64,000 nt of DNA from an uncultured Eggerthella sp. (GTDB lineage Bacteria > Actinomycetota > Coriobacteriia > Coriobacteriales > Eggerthellaceae), in NCBI GenBank assembly GCA_905203045.1, contig CAJKUH010000005.1, positions 1 to 64,000 of the forward strand, read 5' to 3'. Positions 26,999 through 37,173 of the stretch are shown here, piece after piece. A program made the position numbers and the translations under genes. The first letter of the stretch is position 1, and each line of letters opens with the position of its first letter. The notes beneath the pieces are model-generated. The model saw only the letters and a program-made list of their open reading frames with translations. It ran no database searches and was not told where the DNA came from.

Positions 26999-27100
26999 CG
27001 CCATCTGACCAAGGGCAGTCAAAACATTTCCCAATACCACCCTTTTCGTTGCTATTTGCCCAGTTACACGGGATAATCGGAAGGATGGAGGTGGGGTGCC

Positions 27101-28744
27101 ATGGGCCTATTCGGATCGCGCAAAAAAGACAGTGATAACCGCAATTACGATCTTTTCGAAAAAGCGCAGCAGCAAGCTGGCGAAAACGTGCAGATTCTCC
27201 TGCGCAAAAGCGACCTGTACCCCGTTCACATCTCGTCGAATTTCGAGCGCGTGATGGGCGTTGCCCCCGCACGCCTGATAGACGATGTGGAAACGCTCTT
27301 CCGCTTTGCCGCCGAAGACGACTACGCAACGCTTAAACGACAAGCGAAGAACTGGGACGGGCTTTCGCCCCTCCAGCTAGAGGCCACCTACCTTGCACCC
27401 ACCACCCCGCAGCAGAAGAAGCGCCTACGCGTTGACGTCTGCCCGGTTTTGAACGGCGATTATTTTTTCGCCACTATCACCGACATCACCGCCGAATACG
27501 GCAAAGTGGAATCCTTGGAAAAGCAGCGAGACAAAGCCGTTGCCGCCGTGCGCGACCGCGCTGATTTCATGAGCCAGATGAGCCACGAAATCCGCACACC
27601 GCTCAACGGCATCAAGGGCATGATCGCTCTGGCACAGCAGCACTGCAGCCAGGAAGAACGCCTGCTAGACGACCTTTCCCGCGCATCCGACCTTTCCGAC
27701 TACCTGCTTTCGCTGGTAAACGACGTCCTTGATATGAGCCGCTTGAACAGCGGGCATGTGGAGCTTGAGCAACGCCCCTTCGACTTGCGTCTTGTGGCAA
27801 AGGAGCTGCGCACCATGTTCGAAGGCCAGGCGTCCGACAAAGGCCTTACCTTCACCGTGGAAACCGTGGAATGCAACGCCGTGTACCTGCAAGGCGACCG
27901 CATGCGCCTGAACCAGATTCTGGTGAACTTCGTTTCCAATGCGCTTAAATTCACCGACAAGGGCGGCCAGGTAAGCGTCACCTTCCGCGAAATGTATCGC
28001 AACGCCGACGAAGTGAACTACATGATCCGCGTGCGAGACACCGGCAAGGGCATGGACCCGCGCTTCGTAAGCCGCATTTTCAAGCCCTTCGAGCAGGAAG
28101 ACCGTACCATTGCCCGCCGTTACGGCGGCACGGGCTTGGGCATGGCCATCACCAATGCCCTGGTAGACCTGATGAATGGCAAAATCGTGGTGGATACCGA
28201 AATCGGCCACGGTACCGACTTCACGGTGTACATCCCCTTCAAAACGGCAACCGCCGCGCAAACCGAAGAACTTGCCGAAAAGGGCGAAACGCTTGAAACC
28301 TACCACGGCTCCAAGAAGGACACCCTTGAGTACGAGTTCAAGGGCAAGCACTTCCTGATGGCGGAAGACAACGACCTGAACGCGCTTATCACCACCGAGG
28401 TCCTGCGCAACCTGGGCACCTCCGTAGACATTGCCAACGACGGCCCGGTAGTGGTGAAGATGTTCGCCGAATCACAGCCGGGCACCTACGACGCCATTCT
28501 TATGGATATCCAGATGCCAACCTTCAGCGGATGGGAAGCCGCAAGGCGCATCCGTGCGCTTCCGCGCAACGATGCTCAGAGCGTGCCTATCATTGCCCTT
28601 TCCGCCAACAACTACGTGGAAGACGCACGCAATTCCCGCGCAGCCGGCATGAACGGCCACACGGGCAAACCTATCGAAATCGCCGAGCTTAAGGCGCAGC
28701 TGGCCGCAGCTGAAGCCGAATCGGCCTACATAAGGGAGAAGTAA
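27101..28744 (+). CDS. Cytoplasmic hybrid sensor histidine kinase
   Basis: 547 residues, no transmembrane segment. Order: PAS-like domain (~25-130; VHISSNFERVMGVAP), coiled linker, HisKA with FMSQMSHEIRTPLNG (phospho-His162), HATPase_c with N box VNFVSNALKF, G1 DTGKGMD and G2 YGGTGLGMAI, then a receiver domain (~416-540) with AEDN, the phospho-acceptor Asp469 in AILMDIQMP, and KP (TGKPIEI). No HPt domain is present. Ribosome site GGAGGTGGGG. First gene of a five-gene operon; its stop is directly followed by the MoxR ATG, so it probably senses a cytoplasmic signal and controls envelope functions. Confidence 0.95.
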   Translation: MGLFGSRKKDSDNRNYDLFEKAQQQAGENVQILLRKSDLYPVHISSNFERVMGVAPARLIDDVETLFRFAAEDDYATLKRQAKNWDGLSPLQLEATYLAPTTPQQKKRLRVDVCPVLNGDYFFATITDITAEYGKVESLEKQRDKAVAAVRDRADFMSQMSHEIRTPLNGIKGMIALAQQHCSQEERLLDDLSRASDLSDYLLSLVNDVLDMSRLNSGHVELEQRPFDLRLVAKELRTMFEGQASDKGLTFTVETVECNAVYLQGDRMRLNQILVNFVSNALKFTDKGGQVSVTFREMYRNADEVNYMIRVRDTGKGMDPRFVSRIFKPFEQEDRTIARRYGGTGLGMAITNALVDLMNGKIVVDTEIGHGTDFTVYIPFKTATAAQTEELAEKGETLETYHGSKKDTLEYEFKGKHFLMAEDNDLNALITTEVLRNLGTSVDIANDGPVVVKMFAESQPGTYDAILMDIQMPTFSGWEAARRIRALPRNDAQSVPIIALSANNYVEDARNSRAAGMNGHTGKPIEIAELKAQLAAAEAESAYIREK

Positions 28745-29695
28745 ATGATCGTCGAGCAGTCGAAATCTATCATCGCCGAGGTGAACAAGGCGCTTGTTGG
28801 CAAGCAAGACGTCGTGGAAAAGGCCCTGATGGCCATCTACGCGGGCGGTCACATTCTTCTGGAAGACGTTCCTGGCACCGGCAAAACCACGTTGGCACAG
28901 GCCCTTTCCAAAGCGCTCGACCTGGAGTGCAAGCGCATCCAGTTCACGCCCGATACCATGCCTTCCGACATCACCGGCTTCACCATGTACAACCGCAAAA
29001 CCAGCGAGTTTACCTTCAACTGGGGCGCCGTTAACTGCAACCTGCTTCTAGCAGACGAGATCAACCGCACCAGCGCCAAAACGCAGTCGGCTTTGCTGGA
29101 GGTAATGGAAGAGCTTTCCGTGACGGTAGACGGCGTAACCCGCCCGGTGCCGCGTCCGTTCGTATGCATCGCAACCGAAAACCCCGTAGGATCGGCCGGC
29201 ACCCAGCCTTTGCCCGACAGCCAGCTTGACCGCTTCATGGTACGCCTGAGCATCGGGTACCCCACCGCCGCAGACCAGGTGAACATCCTGAAGGCAAAGC
29301 GCTATTCCAACCCGTTTGATGACATCCAACCGAAGGTCAGCCGCGACGACCTGCTGGGCGTGCAGAACTTCCTGGGCAACGTGCAGATTGCCGACAGCGT
29401 GCTTGATTACATCGTGCGCCTGTGCGAGGAAACTCGCATGCAGAGCCTGGTCGAACTGGGCGTAAGCCCCCGTGGCGTTATCGCCCTTGCCCGCATGGCA
29501 CGCGCCTGCGCCCTTATCCGCGAGCGCGACTTCGTAACCCCCGAAGATGTGCGCGAAGTGTTCAAGGCCGTATGCGCCCATCGTATGGTTTTGAAACCGC
29601 AGGCACGCATCGAGTCCATTACCGCCGACCACATCCTTGACCAGGTTATGCAAAGCGTGCCCGCCCCTTCCATGGGCCAGCACAGCGTGCGATAA
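28745..29695 (+). CDS. MoxR-family AAA+ ATPase
   Basis: 316 residues. Walker A EDVPGTGKTTLAQ (~41-52), Walker B LLLADEINRTSAKTQSALLE, sensor 1 ATENPVGSAGTQPLPDSQLDRF, and a C-terminal lid with ARMARACALIRERDFVTPEDV. MoxR ATPases act as chaperones that mature or activate partner protein complexes, and are almost always encoded with a DUF58 protein and a transglutaminase-like protein, as here. The start codon abuts the kinase stop. Confidence 0.96.
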   Translation: MIVEQSKSIIAEVNKALVGKQDVVEKALMAIYAGGHILLEDVPGTGKTTLAQALSKALDLECKRIQFTPDTMPSDITGFTMYNRKTSEFTFNWGAVNCNLLLADEINRTSAKTQSALLEVMEELSVTVDGVTRPVPRPFVCIATENPVGSAGTQPLPDSQLDRFMVRLSIGYPTAADQVNILKAKRYSNPFDDIQPKVSRDDLLGVQNFLGNVQIADSVLDYIVRLCEETRMQSLVELGVSPRGVIALARMARACALIRERDFVTPEDVREVFKAVCAHRMVLKPQARIESITADHILDQVMQSVPAPSMGQHSVR

Positions 29696-29746
29696 CCGCC
29701 AAACACAACGTAGACCGTCAAGAAACGCAGCAGGAACAAGGCAAGC

Positions 29747-30912
29747 ATGGCAGTAAATAGAGTCATATATGCAATTGCCCTGATAGGTGCCTTTTGCACT
29801 TTCATCGCAACCAACAGCGCCGCAGCATTAACGCTGACGGTGGCGGTTGCCCTTGCGCCGTTTGCCGGCATTTCGGCAAGCTTGGCTGCCTCGAAGAAGA
29901 CCCGGGTTGCATTCGAAACACAGCCTTCCTGCACCGTTGGGCAAGAGCAGACCCTGGAAATTTCCCTGCAGCGCCCCATGCCGCTTCGCGGCCGCATGGA
30001 ACTTTCCCTTTCCTGCCGCAACCTGCTTCTAGACACCACCGAAAACGTTACCGTCAGCCTGGCTCCCTCTATCGCGCATCACGAAAAATACCTGTTTCCT
30101 TTGGAAACCGACACCTGCGGCCACATTGTTATCTCGCTTGTTTCGATGCGCGTTATCGACATCATGGGCTTTACCAAGATCAGGGTGCGCCAAGAGAGCC
30201 TGAACACTTCATATACGGTATATCCCCAGATCAACGACCTTTCAATTCATTCCGAACGCGCCAGCTTCACCACGTTTTCCGGCTCTTCCTATGACCGCCA
30301 AAAAAGGGTCAAGACCGCACTGAAGTATTCGAGGTGCGCGATTTCCACAACGGCGATTCGCTCAAATCGGTGCACTGGAAGCTCTCCGCGCGCTTCGACG
30401 ACCTGCTGGTACGCGAGCCTTCCCGTCCCACCGAGCACAATGTGGTGTTGCTGTGCGACACGCATGCCTACCATCTTTCCGACGAAGGCCAGACCGACGT
30501 GTTGAACGCCACACTTGGAATCCTGGCATCTATCAGCCTTGCCCTGGTTCGCCAAGGCATCGAGCACACCGTGGCCCAAAGCGATGGCAAGGTTCTTCAC
30601 ACCCGCTTCGTGGAAAACCGCGTGCATTTCGATGAGATGGTTGATGAATTGATGGACTTGCCCCTTCCCCATGGCGCAGCCACCGACACCGCGCCCTTTC
30701 AGCTGGACAAGCGGACGCAGATGGATACCAAGATCGTGCTTGTTACGAATTTGTCCGACGAAACGCTTCCCGCAAAGCTCAATGAGATTGCAGATTTGTG
30801 CGTTGTTCTCATCAGCAGGAACGGCACTGCAGGCGTCGACGATTCGGGCGGCTATCCCCTCATCCACCTTCCCACAAGCGCAGTGGCCGAGACCAAGATT
30901 TTGGAGCTTTAG
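29747..30912 (+). pseudogene. DUF58 protein, interrupted by a -1 frameshift
   Basis: The first reading frame (from 29747) encodes two N-terminal hydrophobic segments and an extracytoplasmic Ig-like region (to ...FSGSSYDRQK). The second (to 30912) encodes the DUF58 signature RDFHNGDSLKSVHWKLSAR and the vWA-like end. The frames meet at the A6 run 30300-30305; a seventh A would join them as DRQKKGQDRTEVFEVRDF. There is no stop inside either part near the join, so this is a single-base event: sequencing error, real mutation, or slippage at CAA AAA AGG. DUF58 proteins are MoxR substrates/partners. Start after CAAGGCAAGC. Confidence 0.85.
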
Positions 30913-30914
30913 CC

Positions 30915-33254
30915 ATGGCAACGAACACTCATACTCCCAGCCCTTCCACGGTGTACCTTTCTGCGGAAACGCCCGACAAGCACAAGCGCAGCTCGCTGCT
31001 TGCCGATGCGGTTTCCTCTATCATCCCTGCTGCCATGCTGGGCGCTATGCTGCCAGCCATTTCGGCGGGCTGCCTTACCCAAATGGTGCTTGTCTGCGCC
31101 TTTGCTGCATCGTTTGTTACCGCCTGCGTGTTCGGCGCTGCAAGCTGCTACGCAAAGGACACGCGTCCCATTAAATACGCTGTGTTTACCGTTTCCCTGA
31201 TTTCGGTGCTCCTGATACTTGCCGTTCCCTCTATTCGCGAAGGGTTCTTTGCCCTGTACAACGGCGTGATATATCGCTTCGACGATGTGTACGGCGCATA
31301 CCTGCACCTTGCCTCGTCGGGCGAATTGGTTGCAGGATCGGTACCGTTTGGCATCTGCTTCGGCGTGCTTTCGGGCACCCTTTCCTGGGCAGCAACGCGT
31401 TTGCGCACTTCAAGCATCACCTTGCTTGCCGTGGTTATCCTATGCGGCGGGTGTTTGAAGCTTGGCAGCGGCATGGGAATCTTGGGATCTGCCTTGGGCT
31501 TGTGCGCTTGGCTTTCGCAGTGCCGCCTTACCCAACTGCGCGGATCGTCCTACCCGCTTTACTACACTGGGTCGAGCATCGTGTTCAATGTGCTGATCTG
31601 CACGTTGCTCTTCGGTGGCATGGCGCTTGCCTACAGTCCCATTCCCTCCATCACCACCTTCTACAACAATTTCGAAAAGAGCATCGATCAACTGCGCTAT
31701 GGCTCTGACACCCTACCTGAAGGCGACCTTTCCAATGCAGCGAATATGAATGGCGACGAGGAAAACCGTCTTACCCTTACGGTTGACGGGCAGATATCCG
31801 ACGATCTGCTGCTTCAGGGCTTCACTGGCACCACATTCGAAAACGGCAATTGGAAGCCGATCAGCCACACCGCCTATGAAGGCGAATGGAAGGGCATCAC
31901 ATCTTGGCTTTCCAAGCAGGGCTTCACACCAGCCGAGCAGCGCTCTGAATATGAAGCCGAAAGCGAAGCGGCAGGTAAAGAACAGCCCGAAACGGCAACC
32001 GTTACCGTTGATTCGCACAACGCGAACTCGCGTTACTTGTACACGCCCTACACCATGAGCTCGCTTGACGGTGCGGGATCAATGGATCAGGACGGCTCGC
32101 CGCTCAGCGGCTTCATCGGCACCCGCAACTACCGTTTCACCATGGAAGATGTTGCCCCCGCCAACGTATTCGCTGACGCAAGCTGGCTCGCATCAAGCGA
32201 CAGCCCCTATGCGCAGGCCGAAAGCGTGTACACCACCTTCGTGCGCAACAACTACCTCGAGGTAAGCGAAAACGAAAAGGAAGCGGTAAACCAGCTTATC
32301 TTCAACGAAGACACCTGGGATCCCTCAGCAGCATCTTCTGAATACGCCATTATCAGCCGCGTGCGTACCATGCTCGATACACTGGCAAGTTACAGCGAAA
32401 CGCCCAGCACGCCTGCAAGCGGCGAATCGTTCACCGAATGGTTCCTGCAAGACGCACGCCAAGGCAATTCGGCCTATTTCGCCACGGCAGCAGCCCTTGC
32501 CTTCCGCACAGAGGGCATCCCAGCCCGCTACGTTGAAGGGTACCGCGCTGATGCCGATAGCCTGACAAACGCGAACCAAGGCGATGGAACGCTTTCACTG
32601 AGCTCGCACGATGCCCATGCGTGGGTTGAGGTATACCTGAACGGCATTGGTTGGACTCCTGTCGAGGTAACCCCTGGGTTCTATTCGCAGAACCTTGAGG
32701 CGGACAAGGTGATCGATGTCAACGAAGCCCGCAGCAACGGCTCGGGCGACATCATGCAGTCTGAATCGGTTATGGGAGATATGGACCAACAGGATTCCAC
32801 CGAAGACCCCACACCGACCGAAATCGCTGTCCAAGTTGCAACCGACATCGCAACTGTTGTGCTTTGCCTGCTTATCGTGGTGCTGGGCGTGGTAGCACAG
32901 CGTAGACTGCGCATCATGCATCGAAGCAATCAGATGAACAGCGACGTGCAGGCAATTTCCGTGCCGGCGCTGTACCGCTACCTCACGCTGATCATGGAAG
33001 AGAGCGCCATCGGGTTCGACCACACCCGCCCACTCGACTGCATGGATTCGCTTCAGCAAGCCTTCCCCGACATCGACCCCGACGAATTCAAACGCGTGGT
33101 GAACTTGCACCAGGCCTATGCCTTCGGCGGACATGAGCTGAAGCCAAACGAAATGAGAATGTTGCGCCGCTTCACGGAGCGCCTGCATGATTCGCTGCCT
33201 CTGCCCCAAACCATGTTCCAGCGTATCAAACGTATGTATTTGAAAGCTTTGTAA
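30915..33254 (+). CDS. Transglutaminase-like membrane protein, catalytic Cys replaced by Ser
   Basis: 779 residues from the ATG 2 nt after the DUF58 stop. About six hydrophobic helices lie in the first ~220 residues (SSIIPAAMLGAMLPAISA; YAVFTVSLISVLLILAVPS). A long extracytoplasmic region carries a transglutaminase core (~505-600): GNSAYFATAAALAFRTEGIP, ARYVEGY and SHDAHAWVEVYL with GWTPVEVTPG. One further helix (ATVVLCLLIVVLGVVAQ) and a cytoplasmic DUF4129-like tail follow. Usual TgpA-like proteins have Cys in the GxC-x-x-FA motif; here Ser519 occupies it, and the acid is Glu. Activity is doubtful. Part of the MoxR operon. Confidence 0.9.
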   Translation: MATNTHTPSPSTVYLSAETPDKHKRSSLLADAVSSIIPAAMLGAMLPAISAGCLTQMVLVCAFAASFVTACVFGAASCYAKDTRPIKYAVFTVSLISVLLILAVPSIREGFFALYNGVIYRFDDVYGAYLHLASSGELVAGSVPFGICFGVLSGTLSWAATRLRTSSITLLAVVILCGGCLKLGSGMGILGSALGLCAWLSQCRLTQLRGSSYPLYYTGSSIVFNVLICTLLFGGMALAYSPIPSITTFYNNFEKSIDQLRYGSDTLPEGDLSNAANMNGDEENRLTLTVDGQISDDLLLQGFTGTTFENGNWKPISHTAYEGEWKGITSWLSKQGFTPAEQRSEYEAESEAAGKEQPETATVTVDSHNANSRYLYTPYTMSSLDGAGSMDQDGSPLSGFIGTRNYRFTMEDVAPANVFADASWLASSDSPYAQAESVYTTFVRNNYLEVSENEKEAVNQLIFNEDTWDPSAASSEYAIISRVRTMLDTLASYSETPSTPASGESFTEWFLQDARQGNSAYFATAAALAFRTEGIPARYVEGYRADADSLTNANQGDGTLSLSSHDAHAWVEVYLNGIGWTPVEVTPGFYSQNLEADKVIDVNEARSNGSGDIMQSESVMGDMDQQDSTEDPTPTEIAVQVATDIATVVLCLLIVVLGVVAQRRLRIMHRSNQMNSDVQAISVPALYRYLTLIMEESAIGFDHTRPLDCMDSLQQAFPDIDPDEFKRVVNLHQAYAFGGHELKPNEMRMLRRFTERLHDSLPLPQTMFQRIKRMYLKAL

Positions 33255-33264
33255 GGAGCAAGCC

Positions 33265-36200
33265 ATGGCTAATCCTTCGAATCATATTGCAGCAGCCGCT
33301 GCCTCCATCGCCCTTGTGGGCGCTTTCGGCGCAGGCGCCTTTGCCCTTTCCCAAGACGGAAGCGAGTTCGACCCAAAGAACTTCGTTTCCGCCTATTCGC
33401 AAGGAGCAAACGACCAGAAAGACGGTTACCAAGCCAACCAGTCCGACACCGATGCCCAGGCAAACCGTCACGACAACGGAGAGGAAAACAACCAGGCCGA
33501 CTCCAGCAAGAACTCGGACAAGGCAAACAATGTGCCCCTAGATGGCGCCAGTGGAACCACTGCCTTGCGCGTTTCGGCTGATGGTTCGGCCGACAGCGGC
33601 CTTATCGCCGGAAACGGAAACGGGAATGGCAACCAAGATGGCGCCGGAAACGGAGCCACAGGCCCAGTAATCGACCCAAGCGTTATTGGCAGTGGCAACA
33701 CCGACAGCAACGAAAGCAACAACGACTCCAATACGGGCGGCAGCGACAACGGTGGCAGCACCGACAACAATGGCGGAAACGGCGAGAACAACAACCCCGG
33801 CAGCAACACCGGCGGTTACGACGTGCTGCCGCAAGACCCAACGCCTGAAAAGGAAAGCAGGCTCGACGACAGCATTATGCCAGCTGACCCCGTTAACAAA
33901 GATGGTTTAGCGGATGGCGTAGGCTCTGAAGATATCAATGATGCAGGCATCAATTCCTATGCAGGCTCATACCAAATTTACAAAGGGCAGAAGCTTGACC
34001 CTTGGTCGGTTTTCTGCGCAATCAACACCACTATTACCGTAAGAAAGGATGGCGAAGCCCGCGTTTATCAGTTCTATTGCGCCAGCAAAGAAGAGTTCGA
34101 ATCATATCCCTATTTCAAAATTTCGAACTACCCTCCTGTTGCACCTGATGAACCGTTCACCATCACCGTGGCATATCGTTTCGATTCCAACGGAGAATGG
34201 ACCTACAAAGATCTTGAAATCGAGCCTGCGGACACATGTACATTCATCGTGAGCAGCAAACTTGACGAAAGCGGAAACCCCATCTGTCTTAAGGAAGACT
34301 ACGACTCGACTGTCAACCTTCTTGCATATACCGAAAAAGCCCTTGAGTCTCTTGATGCCATCGATGAATCGGGGCAAGCTACCACGCTTATCCTCAATTG
34401 GAAAGAAAACGGCAAACCGGTAAGCCTGCTTTACCAGCCGGAGCCAGGCCGTCATGTAATCCAAATCGGAGACACCGCCCTTGTACCTGATGGATGTAAT
34501 GTTTCGCCGCAAATAGCATGGCTCGATGGCGTCGACGGCCTGTGCTACCTGCAAACGCTTACCACCACTGATTCAGAAAGCCCCGTCTACTCGCTCGACG
34601 AGAACGACCTTATTACCCTTACGGTGCCCGATGGCATTCAGTCCATCGACGCGTCTATGGGCGATAAGTGGATTTACGCTGACAAAATTGTAATCCCAGC
34701 ATGTACGCTGAACATCAACGCCACCGACTCCGCTTTCTTCGTGGCGAAGCGCTATGTCGTTGATGAAAACAATCTTGCCTATTCGGCTACCGACGATGGC
34801 ATTCTTACCAACAAAGCAGGAGACGAATATCTGGGCATACCCCTTGAAATTCCCGAGCTTGTTGTGCCCGAGGGCATAACCAAGGTCTGCCTGCCCAGTG
34901 CCAGCACGGGAGACGATACCTTCAATAGGGTAATCATTGAAGCGGCTTCAGAGGACACCATCCCCGAAATTGAATTCAGCCCCTGGGAAGCCCATTCCTT
35001 CGTGGTCAAAGACAGCTTGCTGGGTAGTTTTTCAAACAGGTATCACGATAACTTTGCCCAAGACGAGGGCAATACGCTATCCGTTGAATCCGAGCCTGAT
35101 ACGCAGCTCTACTACAAAGACAGCTTCATGCGTACCGACGACACGCTGTATACCGTTGTGGACTCCAACGCAACCTCATTGTCTATCAACGATAGCGTGC
35201 ACGTTAAAAAAGGCTGCTTTGCCAACAACCAAGCCCTTAGCACCCTCCTCCTTTCAGGCGATGCAACACCAACCTTTGAAGAGGGCTGTTTTGAGGGCAG
35301 CAACATCTCGGAAATCATCTGCGCGAGCGAAGAGCAACGAAACAACGTGGAGCAGCAACTTGCAGCCTCCGGCGTTAGCGACGTAGAAGCCATCGTGATG
35401 GAAACGTCGCAGGAGGGCTATTCCTACTTCGATGACGGAGACGACGTAACCATCCTGAAAGCGCCTGATGGCGTAGAGGAATTCACGGGCGTTATCACTG
35501 CCGCAGACGGCAGGCAGCTGAAGGCGACCACGCTTTATCCCGACCTTTTCGCCAACTGCGATTCCCTGAAGTGGGCAATCCTCGATGAAAGCGTTACCAC
35601 CATTGGGGCGCGCGCCTTCTACTCATGCCCCAACCTGCAAGGTATCTTCGTTTCCAACAAAGACACGGTTACTTTTGGCGAAAGTGCATACGCAGATTGC
35701 GACAGCATACGCTTTGTTGCCTCACGCGCCAAGAATGCAAGCTTTGCAACATACGACACTCCCAATTATGGACAATGCATTCTCTGGTGCCTTGATGGCG
35801 CAAAGGGCTACCTCGACGATTGGGGCGGCTACTATTTCAATTACTTCGATAAATCAGTGGTTGATGATTTCCAGATAAGCAAGGTATGCGATGGAGATTA
35901 TGCTCTGTATGCGTGCCAGCAATCCAATCCCTTCATCCTTCTGGGTATTGGCAACACCATGCCCAGCGGAAGCGCACTTGCTCTGGACAAGAACATCGTG
36001 CAGATTTGGGCGGCAACGTTCAAGGACATAGAAACTGACTACACCATCAACTGGGAGGATTTAACAAACCTCGCCTTCATCAACGATGACGTTTTCCATA
36101 TCACCGACCCCAGCACAAACAGCGGCGGCGTAAACGGCAAAGTCACTATTAACGTGTCAAATCAGAATGCTGAAATTGGCGATACCGCCTTCGCTCACAG

Positions 36201-37110
36201 CAACATAACCGCATTTGAATCCAAAGCGAAATGGCTCAGCATTGACATGAACGCCTTCAGCTATTCACCCAACTTGAAAACCGTGAAGATTGATGCGGAG
36301 CCCACCGACCCGAGCGATGAAAACGCTGTTACGCACCTGTACTCGAACACCTTCGATGGCTGCAACTCGCTTACCACCATCGAGCTCACCAGCGCAAAGC
36401 CGATGGAGCTCATCCTCCAGAAAGACACGAGCATCAAGGCTCCTTTCCGCTTTAACGCCGAGCTGTCCCAAGAAGAGGAGGCTCAGCAGATATATCTCAA
36501 GGTTCCCGAAGGGTCGGAACAGGCCTATATCGATGCTTGGATCTATCGCTTTACGGGCTACGCAGATTACGACGAGATGCGCACAGCCGTTGCCCGCCAG
36601 CTGTATGTGGATTCCGACTATCAAACCGAGCCCACTGAAGATGAGATCCGCCAAGCCGTTTCCGACCAGTTGCTTCCCGTGGAAAACCGCATGCGCACCA
36701 TGATGCACATCGGTCAGGTCGAAAAGATCTCCGTGGCGCTTCCTGATGCCAACAGCAGCGGCGACATCGACTACGGCGATGATTCGAAGGGCGCCGTGGA
36801 CCCTGGTGAGGCCACCGATCCTGACCCTGGCGAGGAAACCGGTGCAGGCGATGAATCCGCAAAGGAGGAAAAGCCAGGCTCAAGCGATGAGGGCAGCGGC
36901 ACGGGTTCGAGCACAGATAGTGATGGCGCAAGCGATGCCGATGCCGCAACCAAGCCTGATAGTCCCACAGGAGGCGAGCCTGACGCTAGCGCCGCCGATG
37001 CTGGCAGTGCCAACAGCACCGGGGCAAGCGCGGGAAGCGACAACGCTTCATCCGGCAGCACACCCGATGAACTCAACGTCACAAGCGCCGAAAAAGCTTC
37101 CGCAGAATAA
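33265..37110 (+). CDS. BspA-like leucine-rich-repeat surface protein
   Basis: 1281 residues; last gene of the kinase-MoxR operon, AAGGAGC before the start, 10 nt after the transglutaminase gene. N-terminal signal/anchor helix (IAAAAASIALVGAFGAGAFAL), then ~150 residues rich in Asn, Gly, Asp and Ser, then a large ordered part with BspA-type LRR units (e.g. ADGRQLKATTLYPDLFANCD; TIGARAFYSCPNLQGIFVSN; LYSNTFDGCNSLTTIELTS). A Ser/Gly/Asp/Ala-rich tail ends it, with no LPXTG sorting motif. Expected to be exported or membrane-anchored. Base composition in the middle is AT-richer than neighbours. Ligand unknown. Confidence 0.85.
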   Translation: MANPSNHIAAAAASIALVGAFGAGAFALSQDGSEFDPKNFVSAYSQGANDQKDGYQANQSDTDAQANRHDNGEENNQADSSKNSDKANNVPLDGASGTTALRVSADGSADSGLIAGNGNGNGNQDGAGNGATGPVIDPSVIGSGNTDSNESNNDSNTGGSDNGGSTDNNGGNGENNNPGSNTGGYDVLPQDPTPEKESRLDDSIMPADPVNKDGLADGVGSEDINDAGINSYAGSYQIYKGQKLDPWSVFCAINTTITVRKDGEARVYQFYCASKEEFESYPYFKISNYPPVAPDEPFTITVAYRFDSNGEWTYKDLEIEPADTCTFIVSSKLDESGNPICLKEDYDSTVNLLAYTEKALESLDAIDESGQATTLILNWKENGKPVSLLYQPEPGRHVIQIGDTALVPDGCNVSPQIAWLDGVDGLCYLQTLTTTDSESPVYSLDENDLITLTVPDGIQSIDASMGDKWIYADKIVIPACTLNINATDSAFFVAKRYVVDENNLAYSATDDGILTNKAGDEYLGIPLEIPELVVPEGITKVCLPSASTGDDTFNRVIIEAASEDTIPEIEFSPWEAHSFVVKDSLLGSFSNRYHDNFAQDEGNTLSVESEPDTQLYYKDSFMRTDDTLYTVVDSNATSLSINDSVHVKKGCFANNQALSTLLLSGDATPTFEEGCFEGSNISEIICASEEQRNNVEQQLAASGVSDVEAIVMETSQEGYSYFDDGDDVTILKAPDGVEEFTGVITAADGRQLKATTLYPDLFANCDSLKWAILDESVTTIGARAFYSCPNLQGIFVSNKDTVTFGESAYADCDSIRFVASRAKNASFATYDTPNYGQCILWCLDGAKGYLDDWGGYYFNYFDKSVVDDFQISKVCDGDYALYACQQSNPFILLGIGNTMPSGSALALDKNIVQIWAATFKDIETDYTINWEDLTNLAFINDDVFHITDPSTNSGGVNGKVTINVSNQNAEIGDTAFAHSNITAFESKAKWLSIDMNAFSYSPNLKTVKIDAEPTDPSDENAVTHLYSNTFDGCNSLTTIELTSAKPMELILQKDTSIKAPFRFNAELSQEEEAQQIYLKVPEGSEQAYIDAWIYRFTGYADYDEMRTAVARQLYVDSDYQTEPTEDEIRQAVSDQLLPVENRMRTMMHIGQVEKISVALPDANSSGDIDYGDDSKGAVDPGEATDPDPGEETGAGDESAKEEKPGSSDEGSGTGSSTDSDGASDADAATKPDSPTGGEPDASAADAGSANSTGASAGSDNASSGSTPDELNVTSAEKASAE

Positions 37111-37148
37111 AAAGAAGCCCGCCTGGAACGAACCAGACGGGCTTCTTT
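37111..37148. terminator. Bidirectional terminator between the LRR gene and hypB
   Basis: AAAGAAGCCCGCCTGG / CCAGACGGGCTTCTTT with a 6-nt loop and A/T ends on both sides; serves the convergent plus- and minus-strand operons. Confidence 0.92.
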
Positions 37149-37173
37149 CATGTTGGGGTATAACCGCTGAAGC

